Source of the DNA: Mucilaginibacter dorajii
Lineage (GTDB): Bacteria; Bacteroidota; Bacteroidia; Sphingobacteriales; Sphingobacteriaceae
NCBI RefSeq assembly: GCF_024808255.1
Contig: NZ_JANTYS010000037.1
Coordinates: 1 to 49,483, forward strand
DNA length: 49,483 bases
Direction: 5' to 3'
The notes beneath the pieces were generated by a model. That model was not told the DNA's origin, ran no database searches, and saw only the letters and a program-made list of their open reading frames with translations. Made by a program: the position numbers and the translations under genes. Positions 15,777 through 25,214 of this stretch are shown one piece after another. Within the stretch, counting starts at the first letter, position 1. Each line of letters starts with the position of its first letter.

Positions 15777-16838
15777 TTGAAACCCACCATCCTCATTACT
15801 TTCGATTCACTGAAACGGGCAACCTCGGGGCTGTTCTTTTTTGAACGGAGCCTGGGCGGGGAGTTGTTAAAACAAGGAAATAACAGGTTTAATATATGGG
15901 GATACCTGCATCCAAAAGCTATTTACGCTTTTAAAGGGCTTAAAAACGGCATCACCAAGTTGCTATTGCACAAGGCGTTTTTTCCGGCATATAATAAATT
16001 CGATCTGGTGCATTTTACCAACCAGTACTGCAAGTTAAACCCCCGAAGGGTAAATGCAAAAAAGATATTGACCATACATGACATGAATCCCGTGCATGAA
16101 AAAAACAGGTCGCCACGCAGGTATAAAAAATATATTGACCGTTTGGGAGGGTACATAGCCGCCTGCGATAGGATTGTCACAATTTCTGAGTTTGTAGCCA
16201 ACGATGTAAAGCAATACTATCCCGAAGCGGCAGAAAAAATTAGGGTGATATATAACGGTGCCGATAAACTTATAGTTCCACAAGGCCATCAACCAGCTTA
16301 CAAACCTGCCCGTAAGTTTTTGTTTACGATAGGTAGCATATCGGCAAAAAAGAATTTTCATGTATTGCCCGCGTTATTGGAGCATAACGATTATGAGCTG
16401 ATTATTGCCGGAAAAATAACCGCCTACCAGGAAAGGGTACTGGAAGAGGCCGCAAAGTATAATTGTGCCAACCGCGTGATTTTTACGGGGCTGATAAGTG
16501 ATGCCGACAAAGCCTGGTACTATGAAAATTGCGAGGCGTTTATATTCCCTTCCATAGCCGAGGGCTTCGGGTTGCCGGTTATTGAGGCCATGCATTTTGG
16601 TAAACCTGTATTTTTATCAACCCATACCTCGCTGCCCGAAATTGGTGGCGAAGCGGCATGGTATTTTGCAAATTTTGAACCGAAACATATGCAGGATACA
16701 TTTTTAAAAGGCATGCTGGAATACCAGGCTGTCGATCTTAAAACGGCTATAATGACCCGCGCAGCAAAGTTCGACTGGGCAAAAACGGCCGGGCAATACC
16801 TTGATCTGTATGAGGAATGCCTGTCCAGTAATTTTTAA
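15777..16838 (+). CDS. Glycosyltransferase family 4 (GT-B)
   Basis: A 353-residue GT-B enzyme, first gene of the surface glycan locus. The donor-binding half shows FLFTIGSISAKKNF near 181-194 and the family-4 signature EGFGLPVIEAM at 262-272, followed by GKPVFLS. The acceptor half has LTIHDMNPVHEKN. There is no ATG in frame: a stop lies 15 bases upstream and the only fitting start is the TTG at 15777. It is probably cytoplasmic, working on a lipid-linked acceptor at the inner membrane. The next gene begins 15 bases later. The sugar cannot be read from sequence. Confidence 0.85.
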   Translation: MKPTILITFDSLKRATSGLFFFERSLGGELLKQGNNRFNIWGYLHPKAIYAFKGLKNGITKLLLHKAFFPAYNKFDLVHFTNQYCKLNPRRVNAKKILTIHDMNPVHEKNRSPRRYKKYIDRLGGYIAACDRIVTISEFVANDVKQYYPEAAEKIRVIYNGADKLIVPQGHQPAYKPARKFLFTIGSISAKKNFHVLPALLEHNDYELIIAGKITAYQERVLEEAAKYNCANRVIFTGLISDADKAWYYENCEAFIFPSIAEGFGLPVIEAMHFGKPVFLSTHTSLPEIGGEAAWYFANFEPKHMQDTFLKGMLEYQAVDLKTAIMTRAAKFDWAKTAGQYLDLYEECLSSNF

Positions 16839-16853
16839 CATTAATCAATATAC

Positions 16854-17852
16854 ATGGGATTAAAACAGAGTAGTAACAGCAAGCCGGGTATTTCTGTAGT
16901 TATACCAAACTATAACGGCAAAAATTTACTTGCCAAAAATCTTCCTTCTGTTTACGCCGCTTTAAATGCCAGTGACTGTAATTATGAGGTTATTGTACCC
17001 GATGATAGCTCTTCTGATGATAGCATCCCTTTTTTACGGCAACATTATCCTGAGATTATCACTATTGAAAGCCCGCAAAACGGGGGCTTTTCGGTCAATA
17101 TTAACAAAGGAATAGCCAGAGCTTCATATGATCTTGTTTTGTTGTTAAATAGTGATATCAAACTAAGCGAGGATTATTTTCAAGGGCAGCTCAAATATTT
17201 TGCCGCCCCCGATACCTTTGGAGTAATGGGTTTGATACTTGATGAAGACACAGGCAAAATGGCCGAAGCGTGTAAGTATCCCAAAAGCTCTTTTTTTAAA
17301 ATTAACCATATTAAAAATGTGGCATTAAGCAGTGCTGAAAATGTTTACACCTTTTATTTAAGCGGAGCGAATGCCTTTGTTAATAGACGAAAGTTGGTTG
17401 AGCTTGGAGGCTTTAATGAAATATTTTCACCGTTTTATCATGAGGACCTCGACTTATCATTACGTGCCTGGGAAAGTGGGTTTAAGTGTTATTATGAAAA
17501 CAATGCGGTTTGCTGGCACGCAGTATCGGTTACTATAAAAACGCATAGTTCAAAAAACAAAATTAAAACCATAGTTACACGGAATAAGTTATTATTACAT
17601 TACTTCCACCTGCGGGGTATGCGTTTATATTTGTGGGCTTTTATCTCCTTTTTATCTTTATCTACACGGTGGATAAGTGGTAAGTTTTATTATTATAAAG
17701 CATGGCAGTTATACTTACAAAAGCTGCCACAAATGAAAGTCTATAAAAAGCAATTTATTAAGGAAGCTATTAGCAAAAAACAATATATTCCCTTCATTAA
17801 GGTTAAAGACAGTATTAAACAATCACTTGATAAGCAATTTAAAACAATTTAA
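16854..17852 (+). CDS. Glycosyltransferase family 2 (WbbL-like)
   Basis: A 332-residue GT-A enzyme. It opens with ISVVIPNYNG, then VPDDSSSDDS, the metal-binding NSD at 99-101 and HEDLDLSLRAW at about 196-206, which places it with rhamnosyltransferase-like GT2 enzymes. A hydrophobic patch near 255-275 may hold it at the membrane. The ATG at 16854 is 15 bases after the GT4 stop and the next gene is only 3 bases downstream, so all are in one operon. Confidence 0.87.
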   Translation: MGLKQSSNSKPGISVVIPNYNGKNLLAKNLPSVYAALNASDCNYEVIVPDDSSSDDSIPFLRQHYPEIITIESPQNGGFSVNINKGIARASYDLVLLLNSDIKLSEDYFQGQLKYFAAPDTFGVMGLILDEDTGKMAEACKYPKSSFFKINHIKNVALSSAENVYTFYLSGANAFVNRRKLVELGGFNEIFSPFYHEDLDLSLRAWESGFKCYYENNAVCWHAVSVTIKTHSSKNKIKTIVTRNKLLLHYFHLRGMRLYLWAFISFLSLSTRWISGKFYYYKAWQLYLQKLPQMKVYKKQFIKEAISKKQYIPFIKVKDSIKQSLDKQFKTI

Positions 17853-17855
17853 TAA

Positions 17856-18671
17856 ATGACCTTGCTGCCCGATTTTATACAACAAGTTGAACAGCCGGTT
17901 TACACATACCAATACTCCGTTTGTACCCTGGTAACCCGTAAACAAGAATACCTTGAAATGCTTAATTCATTTATCGAAGCTGGCTTTACAACTGATATTT
18001 GCGAGTATCTTGTGGTAGATAACAGCGAAACCAACAAAATGGACGCCTACCAGGGCATCAATTCATTTTTACAAAAAGCAGGAGGGAAGTATATTATTTT
18101 ATGCCACCAGGACATTTTGCTTACCAAAACCAGCACCAAATTGTTACTTGATGAACAGATAGCAGCCATGGATGCACGGGATGCAAATTGGGGAGTGTTA
18201 GGCAATGCGGGGGCGGTGGATAGATTGTATAAAAGGAACGTTTATAAAATTGCCTACCCCCAAAACAAAATTGACGTTAAGGGTAATCTGCCGCAAAAGG
18301 TATGCAGTGTTGATGAGAATTTTATAGTTGTTAAAAAAAGTGCTAATGTTGGTCTGTCTACAGATGTTGGAGGTTTTCATTTATATGGTTTAGACATTTG
18401 CATGTCGGCGGGACTACTGGGTTATACCTGCTATGTAATTGATTTTTTACTGATGCATAAAAGCTTAGGCAATGTTGATGATAATTTCCGCAGCACCCTT
18501 AGCTATCTTAAAAACAAATATTCGGCCTTTGTAAAAAACAGGTATTTAAATACTACCAATGCCAGTTTTTATCTTTCGGGATCAGTAGTGAAGCGAATGC
18601 TATTTGAAACAAGGCTTTTTAGGCGGGTTATTAAAACCGCCGAAGAGTTAAAATCTAAATTAAGTACCTGA
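17856..18671 (+). CDS. GT2-like (StrF-type) glycosyltransferase
   Basis: A 271-residue protein with a nucleotide-sugar transferase fold inferred from YSVCTLVTRKQEY, EYLVVDNSETN and the acidic motif HQDILL at 84-89, which stands where the two StrF-like proteins downstream have HEDILI and HEDVLI. Later GFHLYGLDICMSA corresponds to their GFHAYDIDFSL and GYDIDFSL segments. It is thus a distant member of the same group. Its TGA overlaps the next ATG by one base. The acceptor is unknown. Confidence 0.75.
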   Translation: MTLLPDFIQQVEQPVYTYQYSVCTLVTRKQEYLEMLNSFIEAGFTTDICEYLVVDNSETNKMDAYQGINSFLQKAGGKYIILCHQDILLTKTSTKLLLDEQIAAMDARDANWGVLGNAGAVDRLYKRNVYKIAYPQNKIDVKGNLPQKVCSVDENFIVVKKSANVGLSTDVGGFHLYGLDICMSAGLLGYTCYVIDFLLMHKSLGNVDDNFRSTLSYLKNKYSAFVKNRYLNTTNASFYLSGSVVKRMLFETRLFRRVIKTAEELKSKLST

Positions 18672-19588
18672 TGGAAGATAAACTGGTATCTATAGCGCTT
18701 TGCACTTATAATGGCCAAAAATACCTTAGAGAGCAGTTAGATAGTATTATTGGGCAAACGTATAAAAATCTTGAAATTGTTATTGTTGACGACAGATCGA
18801 CAGATGATACCATTTTAATAGCCCACGAATATGCAGCAAAAGACAGCCGGATTAAATGCATTGAAAATGAGACTACCCTGGGGTTTAATAAGAATTTTGA
18901 AAAAGCGCTAAGTGTTACCAGTGGCGCATATATCGCCATAAGCGATCAGGATGATATCTGGGACCCGCAAAAAATACAGATTCTTTTAGAAAACATTGGC
19001 GATAGCTGGCTGGTGTTTTGCAACTCGGTTTATATAAATGCTGACGGCACGCCTACTGATAAAAAATTATTGAGCAATTTTTCGTTAATAGGTAAAAACT
19101 ACAAAGCTCTTATACTAAATAATTACATAACAGGCCATAATACCTTATTTATCCGCGATTTTTTAACATACATTTTACCGTTCCCGGTAATAGGTTTTTA
19201 CGATTGGTGGATGGGCTTCATCGCATTTTATCATCAGCGATTAACATATGTTGACCAGGTTTTAACTTTATACCGCGAACATCCTGATGCGGTTACCAAT
19301 ACGTTTAATTTTGATAAGGTAAAACGGGGGAACCGTTTTTTTAAAATGATGCTGAATCAGTTGAATGTATTGATAAAGTATCCTAACCTGTCAAAAGAAG
19401 ACAGTGCTTATATTATTAAACTAAACAATGCGTTTAAACTAAAGCTAAATAAAACTTCGCTGCCGTTATTTAAAATTGTTGCCAGGGATTATGACGAATT
19501 GTTTTCGTTTGTAAAGGCCCGTAAAAATATTTCGAAAATAAACTTTGCTTACCGGTTTTCTAAAAAACAAAAAAGTTTTGAGGAATAA
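18671..19588 (+). CDS. Glycosyltransferase family 2 (DQDD type)
   Basis: A 305-residue GT-A enzyme. SIALCTYNGQKYL opens the fold, VDDRSTDDT follows, and SDQDDIW at 91-97 is the donor and metal site found in many O-antigen and core galactosyl- or rhamnosyltransferases. The C-terminus is basic. It starts on the last base of the preceding stop codon and is the last gene of the first glycosyltransferase run; 98 bases separate it from the exporter. Confidence 0.88.
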   Translation: MEDKLVSIALCTYNGQKYLREQLDSIIGQTYKNLEIVIVDDRSTDDTILIAHEYAAKDSRIKCIENETTLGFNKNFEKALSVTSGAYIAISDQDDIWDPQKIQILLENIGDSWLVFCNSVYINADGTPTDKKLLSNFSLIGKNYKALILNNYITGHNTLFIRDFLTYILPFPVIGFYDWWMGFIAFYHQRLTYVDQVLTLYREHPDAVTNTFNFDKVKRGNRFFKMMLNQLNVLIKYPNLSKEDSAYIIKLNNAFKLKLNKTSLPLFKIVARDYDELFSFVKARKNISKINFAYRFSKKQKSFEE

Positions 19589-19638
19589 ATGGCAACCCTT
19601 TTTTATTAACCAGGTACAACTTACACCTATTTAGCAGC

Positions 19639-19671
19639 TTGACGGTAATTACTTAATTACTGTTAGATTTG
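19639..19671 (+). promoter_or_regulatory. Promoter of the MsbA-type exporter gene
   Basis: TTG (19639-19641, in TTGACGG) and TAGATTTG (19664-19671) fit the -33 and -7 elements with a 22-base spacer. A decayed copy of the same region is found in front of the exporter remnant at 23905-23912 (TAGTTTTG). Confidence 0.65.
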
Positions 19672-19686
19672 CACTTTATATTAAAA

Positions 19687-21528
19687 ATGAAAACCTATTT
19701 CAGACTACTTTCTTTCGCCCGGCCAATTGAGAAATTTGCCATACCATATATTATTTTCACGCTACTATATGTTGTGTTCAGTACCTCTGTTTTGGGTCTG
19801 TTAGGCCCTTTACTGAATACGCTTTTCCATGTTGGGGCCTCGGCCTGCGATCCTAAAGCAGCAGTTATCGATCCAAAACACCTTTCTACATTTGATATAT
19901 CCGGCTGGTTTAAATATTACACCAACCACTTCATCGTTTTATACGGCGAATGGGGAGCTCTAAAGTTTGTGTGCGGCGTAATTGTTATTGCTGTTTTTTT
20001 GGGTAACATTTTTCGTTATCTGTCACAACGCATTATGGAGAGCCTGCGCATCCACACTTTACTTAAGATACGTAAAGCGGTATTTGATAATGTAATGCAG
20101 CTACATATGGGCTATTTTGGCAACGAGCGCAAGGGCGATATCATGTCCAAAATAGCATCGGAGGTACAAACCGTTCAGTTTTCGGTAACCGGTACCTTAC
20201 AGGTGGTGTTTAAAGAACCTTTATTACTCATTGGTTATTTAACCTGGTTGTTCATCATATCTGCAAAGCTTACGTTAATTTCATTGCTTATTATACCGGT
20301 AGCCGGCTTCCTGATATCGCGTATTGTAAAAAAATTACGCTCGCAGGCTATAGCAGCGCAAAACTCTTATGCTAATATGATCAGCTACCTTGATGAAGCA
20401 CTTTCGGGCATCAAGATCATCAAGGCGTTTAACGCAACGGATTTCATCATTAAACGTTTTGATGATGAAAACGTGCGCTACTCAAAAATTACCAGGTCAA
20501 TGTCCAAACGTCAACAACTGGCTTCGCCGGTATCAGAAACGTTATCGGTAACCATGATCTCTTTTGTTGTGCTGTACGGCGGCTATCTTATTTTTAATAA
20601 AAGATCTGATTTGGATGCCGGCCAGTTCATTGCGTATATCGCTTTATTTTCACAACTGATGCGCCCGGCAAAAGCTATAGGCGATGCCTTTAGCAATATC
20701 CATTCCGGCCTGGTGGCAGGTGAACGTATCCTGGCGCTTATTGATGAAAAACCATTGATAAATGACGCTCCGGATGCCGTTGTAAAAAGGAGGTTTAATG
20801 AGGGGATTCATTTTGAGAACGTTTCTTTCGCGTATGATGAAAAGGAAGTACTCAAAAATGTCAATCTCACTTTACCTAAAGGAAAAACCATCGCGTTAGT
20901 TGGCCCTTCGGGCGGCGGTAAGTCAACCTTTATGGATATGCTCCCTCGGTTTATTGAACCTCAAAGCGGGAGAATCCTGGTAGATGATATTGACATTCAA
21001 AAAATACAAACAACATCGCTGCGCGATTTAATGGGTTTTGTAAACCAGGAATCCATCCTTTTTAACGATACCATTTTTAACAATATAGCTTTTGGTAAAA
21101 CCAATGTTACCAAAGAACAGGTTGAAGCGGCAGCACGTATTGCCAACGCGCATAACTTTATCATGGAAACCGAAAACGGCTATGATACCAATACCGGCGA
21201 CAGAGGGACAAAGTTATCAGGCGGACAAAGGCAACGCATTTGTATAGCCCGGGCGGTATTAAGTAATCCACCGATTATGCTGCTTGACGAGGCAACGTCT
21301 GCATTGGATACCGAATCTGAAAAGCTGGTACAGGATGCCTTGAATAACCTGATGAAAAATCGTACATCGCTTATTATCGCCCACCGTTTAAGCACCATAC
21401 AAAATGCCGATATGATTATTGTGCTTGATAAGGGTACCGTTGCCGAGCAAGGCACACACCTGGAGCTGATGCAACATAACGGTCTGTACAAAAGGTTGAT
21501 AGATATGCAAACCTTTAACGCCGATTAA
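19687..21528 (+). CDS. MsbA-type lipid/glycan ABC exporter
   Basis: A 613-residue half-transporter with six membrane helices and a C-terminal ATPase. It has Walker A GPSGGGKST at about 406-414, Q-loop FVNQESILF, signature LSGGQRQR at 510-517, Walker B IMLLDEATSALD near 529 and H-loop IAHRLST. An extracellular loop with Cys (ASACDPKAAV, near 52-61) is an odd feature of this branch. Placed among glycosyltransferases, it is likely to flip a lipid-linked glycan or lipid A core. The start is the ATG at 19687; a TTG at 19669 overlaps the -7 box and is rejected. Its stop touches the stop of the convergent StrF-like gene. Confidence 0.88.
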   Translation: MKTYFRLLSFARPIEKFAIPYIIFTLLYVVFSTSVLGLLGPLLNTLFHVGASACDPKAAVIDPKHLSTFDISGWFKYYTNHFIVLYGEWGALKFVCGVIVIAVFLGNIFRYLSQRIMESLRIHTLLKIRKAVFDNVMQLHMGYFGNERKGDIMSKIASEVQTVQFSVTGTLQVVFKEPLLLIGYLTWLFIISAKLTLISLLIIPVAGFLISRIVKKLRSQAIAAQNSYANMISYLDEALSGIKIIKAFNATDFIIKRFDDENVRYSKITRSMSKRQQLASPVSETLSVTMISFVVLYGGYLIFNKRSDLDAGQFIAYIALFSQLMRPAKAIGDAFSNIHSGLVAGERILALIDEKPLINDAPDAVVKRRFNEGIHFENVSFAYDEKEVLKNVNLTLPKGKTIALVGPSGGGKSTFMDMLPRFIEPQSGRILVDDIDIQKIQTTSLRDLMGFVNQESILFNDTIFNNIAFGKTNVTKEQVEAAARIANAHNFIMETENGYDTNTGDRGTKLSGGQRQRICIARAVLSNPPIMLLDEATSALDTESEKLVQDALNNLMKNRTSLIIAHRLSTIQNADMIIVLDKGTVAEQGTHLELMQHNGLYKRLIDMQTFNAD

Positions 21529-22422
21529 TTAAACTCCTGCACGTTTTGATTTGAGAGATTGAAGCAAAATATAAAATTGCAGCTTTAAGTAAAGTTTAAA
21601 ATTAAGTTTCAGGTACCTGTTATTTATATGAAGCATTTTACGGGCGTAACTTATTGGCAACCCAAACGTTGAGAGATATTTTATAAAATATTTAAAGGTG
21701 GCCTTTTCTGTATAAATTACTTCTGCACCAGTTAGTGAGGAATAATTTACAGGCAATTGGCTATTCCATTTTTCATGAAGCTTTAAAGTATCAAGTAGCC
21801 AGGTTTTGTTGTAATTGCCTTCTGAAAAGTGCTCTATCAGTACATCGTAAATAACGCAGATCGTATATTTTTGCCCTACCAATAACGAAAAATCGATATC
21901 ATAAGCATGGAAACCGGTAAAGTTTTGTTCATCAAACGGGTATTGGGTTGCTATGTTTTTTGTGGTACAAAACCAAACACCATCTACACAAGCTACCCGG
22001 CTTAATTTTTCATCTGCCGGGTTACGGTACTGGTGCTCCGGTTGCTTATCGCTGTATTGATATGATTGTATAATATTGGTATAATGTGTGTGCGGCCCTA
22101 CGCCGCCCCATCCCGAAGGAGCCAATGGTTTATAGGCACTGCCAACCAGGCCAATCAAGCCAAGTTTAGGGTAGTTATTAAATGTATCTGCAACAACACT
22201 TCCCCAATTGCTGGTCTTTATCAAAATATCCTCATGCATAAAACACAAAAGGTCGTATTTTGCTTTAGCCACGCCTTCATTGTAAACCTGGCAAATACCC
22301 CGTTGCCCGTTGCTGTTATCTGTGGCTATAATTTCGTGAGTAATACCAATCGTGTCATTTATATTTTTAGTTACCTGTTGTAAAAATGCCGGGTTGGCCG
22401 ACGAAATAATAATTGATATCAT
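21529..22422 (-). CDS. StrF-like glycosyltransferase (Glyco_tranf_2_5 type), copy 1
   Basis: A 297-residue enzyme. ISIIISSANP, IIATDNSNGQRGICQVYN and FMHEDILI (61-68) are typical of the PF13712 group that includes StrF. A second conserved block, GFHAYDIDFSLL, and LIEHFSEGNYNKTW follow. The tail is basic and aromatic. It is convergent with the exporter, with no base between the two stops. It has one intact paralogue at 24091-24996 and one decayed at 22510-22715, so this part of the locus was multiplied. Confidence 0.82.
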   Translation of the reverse strand: MISIIISSANPAFLQQVTKNINDTIGITHEIIATDNSNGQRGICQVYNEGVAKAKYDLLCFMHEDILIKTSNWGSVVADTFNNYPKLGLIGLVGSAYKPLAPSGWGGVGPHTHYTNIIQSYQYSDKQPEHQYRNPADEKLSRVACVDGVWFCTTKNIATQYPFDEQNFTGFHAYDIDFSLLVGQKYTICVIYDVLIEHFSEGNYNKTWLLDTLKLHEKWNSQLPVNYSSLTGAEVIYTEKATFKYFIKYLSTFGLPISYARKMLHINNRYLKLNFKLYLKLQFYILLQSLKSKRAGV

Positions 22423-22509
22423 AGTAATACTCCTGCTTGGCGTAAAAGTAATGGTTCATCCCGAAAACGAATGCTAATTTGCATTTTTATGCCGCGCTAC
22501 CGTTTACCC

Positions 22510-22715
22510 TCGCCACTTTTTAAGGCAATAATATTTTAGTTTAAGGACGAGTTTAACATCGGGTTAGAAGGTTTTTTTGTTTTTCCAAGGTATCCAAAAC
22601 GTTGTTGAAATTGGGCCGTTAAATTTGATGAACTGGTCTACAAAACTTTTGGAAGTACGCCTTTCTATATAAACCACTTACTACGGTTTAAGCGAGCCGA
22701 CATTTATATAGACTT
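22510..22715 (-). pseudogene. Remnant of a third StrF-like glycosyltransferase
   Basis: Translated on the minus strand, the stretch reads INVGSLKP, two stops, VVYIERRTSKSFVDQF, then IKFNGPISTTFW and further to LKLKYYCLKK. This follows the C-terminal third of the intact copy at 24091-24996 (IGVGSLTSQQVVYIEK, then CTFKSFIDQLIKFNYPISTA) almost residue for residue. The two Gln codons CAG CAA have become TAG TAA, and another stop follows KNKKTF. Only the C-terminal part remains; upstream bases show no likeness. Confidence 0.8.
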
Positions 22716-22813
22716 ATTATTATAGTAATAATTTGTTATCTATTTTTTAATATTAGTTAATAGTTGCTTATTGAAATATTTATTTACATTTATCGAATAA
22801 ATAAATAACTATT

Positions 22814-23797
22814 ATGAAAAAAAACCTGCTTATTAAATTAATGGTTGCTTTAATCGCAACAACAACAATTTTTTCCTGCAAAAAGGAAAATCGCTCAGCT
22901 ACGGAAACTAAAAACGGAACAGTAGCCTCTGTTACCAGTAAAAATGGTCGGTTGGTATTTAAAAACAGCGATGCTTTCAAGGAAACAGCAAGCGCTTTAA
23001 TTAACAAAGACGCAGGTTACCTGCTTAATTGGGAAAAAGACTTTAATTTTACTTCTTTAAGAAGTGATTCGTCTGCATCGCAAGCATATGACAGTTTTGG
23101 ATTCCCTGTTTTTTATGGCTCTATCTTAAACAATAAGGGTGAGTATATGATAGCAGATACTATCGTTTATTTTAATAATGGGTACAAATATTTGATTTCT
23201 AATAATGATGAAGCATTATTAAATAAAATTAAAAAAGATCCCTCGCTTGCCACATTGAAATTTAAAGCTGGCATCGTGCCTATAACTACTTCGTCAGAAG
23301 TTAAATCCGGGTCACTTTCTACACAGAGTACGTCGCTTCCTGGTGGCGGAACCGATGCTCGTTATCAACACCAATTTTTAAGAAACGGCGACCCTAACAG
23401 CCAACGTAAATTTGTGTTTGAGATCTTTAATTATGTTGAATCTGCCGGCCAAACGTCAATATGTTACGTGCGTACCCGTATAAAACAGGAATATTTAGGA
23501 GGCAACAAACCCGGAAATTGGCTGCCTACATCTACCGAATCGTACGTAAAAAAGATAACCGGTATGAATTTTACTGTTGGTTTTTTTAATACAGGTAATG
23601 GAACTTTAAGTTACGTAACAGGTTCAAACATTAATTTATCTGAAACTGATATAACTAAGCTCGATTATACTTTGTGCACTTTTCAAGCCTCACAATCAAC
23701 AATAACAGTATCATTAACTGGTACTTATTCTGCAACAGTATTGCCACCATGGAACACAGATGGCAAAAGCACCTACACAGCTAACGTAGCCTGGTAG
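22814..23797 (+). CDS. Secreted lipoprotein of unknown function
   Basis: A 327-residue lipoprotein. The signal peptide MKKNLLIKLMVALIATTTIF is followed by the lipobox Cys at 22 (FSCKKEN), with Lys residues after it, suggesting outer membrane export in Bacteroidota. The mature part is rich in Ser, Thr and Asn and has a central loop SLSTQSTSLPGGGTDARYQHQF. The C-terminal half looks like beta strands ending in STYTANVAW. No enzyme motif is seen and I do not recognise the family. It lies between the two copies of the duplicated glycan segment, with its own perfect-stem terminator. Confidence 0.75.
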   Translation: MKKNLLIKLMVALIATTTIFSCKKENRSATETKNGTVASVTSKNGRLVFKNSDAFKETASALINKDAGYLLNWEKDFNFTSLRSDSSASQAYDSFGFPVFYGSILNNKGEYMIADTIVYFNNGYKYLISNNDEALLNKIKKDPSLATLKFKAGIVPITTSSEVKSGSLSTQSTSLPGGGTDARYQHQFLRNGDPNSQRKFVFEIFNYVESAGQTSICYVRTRIKQEYLGGNKPGNWLPTSTESYVKKITGMNFTVGFFNTGNGTLSYVTGSNINLSETDITKLDYTLCTFQASQSTITVSLTGTYSATVLPPWNTDGKSTYTANVAW

Positions 23798-23815
23798 TTG
23801 ATAAAAATGCACTAT

Positions 23816-23860
23816 AAACAACAAAGGCCTCTCTGCTACGAAAGGCCTTTGTTGTTTAAT
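23816..23860. terminator. Bidirectional terminator after the lipoprotein gene
   Basis: AAACAACAAAGGCCT (23816-23830) and AGGCCTTTGTTGTTT (23843-23857) form a 15-bp perfect stem with a 12-base loop, 18 bases after the stop codon. The 3' arm ends in T residues. Confidence 0.8.
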
Positions 23861-23904
23861 GGCTTTAAAAACATGAACTTTAAAATATAAATGGTAATTA
23901 GTGA

Positions 23905-24085
23905 TAGTTTTGAACTTTATATATTTTAAATGAAAACTTATTTCAGGCTTCTTTCTTTTGCCAGGCCGATTGGAAAATTTGCCGTGCCCCATTTTAAATA
24001 ACCCAGCAGTAATTTGCTTTTTGGTTGCCACGCCTGTGATAAAAACCTTGATTTTTGGCGACTCTTTTTTAAAGAGCAGGGATAC
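23905..24085 (+). pseudogene. Remnant of a second MsbA-type exporter with its promoter
   Basis: TAGTTTTG (23905-23912) stands where the intact gene has TAGATTTG. An ATG at 23930 opens MKTYFRLLSFARPIGKFAVP, of which 18 of the first 21 residues equal the intact exporter at 19687, then a TAA at 23999. A later piece (CHACDKNL, about 24030-24053) recalls the ASACDPKA loop, and the last codons (RLFFKEQGYNA) weakly recall RLIDMQTFNAD. Most of the gene has been lost by internal deletion. It is followed by a convergent StrF-like gene, exactly as the intact exporter is. Confidence 0.8.
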
Positions 24086-24090
24086 AATGC

Positions 24091-24996
24091 TTAGGCCGAT
24101 ACCTGTGCATGACTCATATTAACCGACATGTACTTTTTAAGAATATAAAATTTCAATTTAAGGAACAGCTTGATATTCAGATGAAAAAAGCGTTTATTTT
24201 TCCAAAGCATTCTAAATGCTGTTGAAATTGGATAGTTAAATTTAATGAGCTGATCTATGAAGCTTTTAAAAGTACATTTTTCTATATAAACGACTTGCTG
24301 AGAAGTAAGGGAGCCTACACCTATAGGTAAATGTGAATTCCATTTTTCGTGAAGCTTTAAGTTTTCTTCCATCCAGGCGCCGTTGTACAAGCCTTCAGAA
24401 AAATGATCAAGCAGTATATCAAACGTAACGCCTACCTTATACTTTTGGCTTACCGATAATGAAAAATCAATATCGTACCCGTGAAATTTTTGGAGGGTAA
24501 TTTCATCAAACATAAACTCCTCGGCTATGCTTTTAGTGGTTGCCATAAAAACGCCATCAACACAAACTACCTCGGCAACGTTTTGCTTGTCAGGATTGCT
24601 GTAAACATGTTTCGAACGTTTTTTGTGGTATTTAAAAGATTGGATAATGTTGGTATAATTTGTATTGACGCCAATGCCACCAACCCCCGATGGGGTAATT
24701 GGCTTATAGCTGCTACCCGCTATACCTACCAGGCCCAGCTTAGGGTCCTGCTCAAATAAGGCTAAGAGGGTTGGTCCCCAATTATGGCTTTTTATCAATA
24801 CATCTTCGTGCATAAAGCATAAAATATCGTACTGGGCTTTAAACATCGCTTTGTTATAAACTTCGCAAATGCCTTTCTGGCCCTGGCTGTTATCGGTGGC
24901 GATAATTTCGTACGGTATGCCTATGGTGGTATCAATATTTTTGCTTACTTGTTGCAAATGAGCACTATTAGCCGATGAGATAATGATTGATATCAT
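24091..24996 (-). CDS. StrF-like glycosyltransferase, copy 2
   Basis: A 301-residue paralogue of the protein at 21529-22422. It has the same opening (MISIIISSAN), IIATDNSQGQKGICEVYN, FMHEDVLI at 61-68, FHGYDIDFSLSV and LDHFSEGLYNGAWM. The sequence is intact, with a different C-terminus (KKYMSVNMSHAQVSA). The two enzymes have diverged through the protein, so they may use different acceptors. It sits directly after the exporter remnant, preserving the layout of the ancestral segment. Confidence 0.82.
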   Translation of the reverse strand: MISIIISSANSAHLQQVSKNIDTTIGIPYEIIATDNSQGQKGICEVYNKAMFKAQYDILCFMHEDVLIKSHNWGPTLLALFEQDPKLGLVGIAGSSYKPITPSGVGGIGVNTNYTNIIQSFKYHKKRSKHVYSNPDKQNVAEVVCVDGVFMATTKSIAEEFMFDEITLQKFHGYDIDFSLSVSQKYKVGVTFDILLDHFSEGLYNGAWMEENLKLHEKWNSHLPIGVGSLTSQQVVYIEKCTFKSFIDQLIKFNYPISTAFRMLWKNKRFFHLNIKLFLKLKFYILKKYMSVNMSHAQVSA

Positions 24997-25214
24997 AAAG
25001 AACTGCTTTTCAGTAAAAAATCAATATTGGTAGATTAACGAATAAAACCGATTTTTTAATACAATTTTTATTCCTTTTTAATCAATTACGTGAGTTTTTC
25101 TTAATATGCTACAGCGTATCGCCTATAAAAATGATTTTTTAATTGAAAACTTAAATTAATATTGATTGCTAATGTACAGTTGTTGAGTTTTGTTGCTGAT
25201 AATAAAACGTGTAA

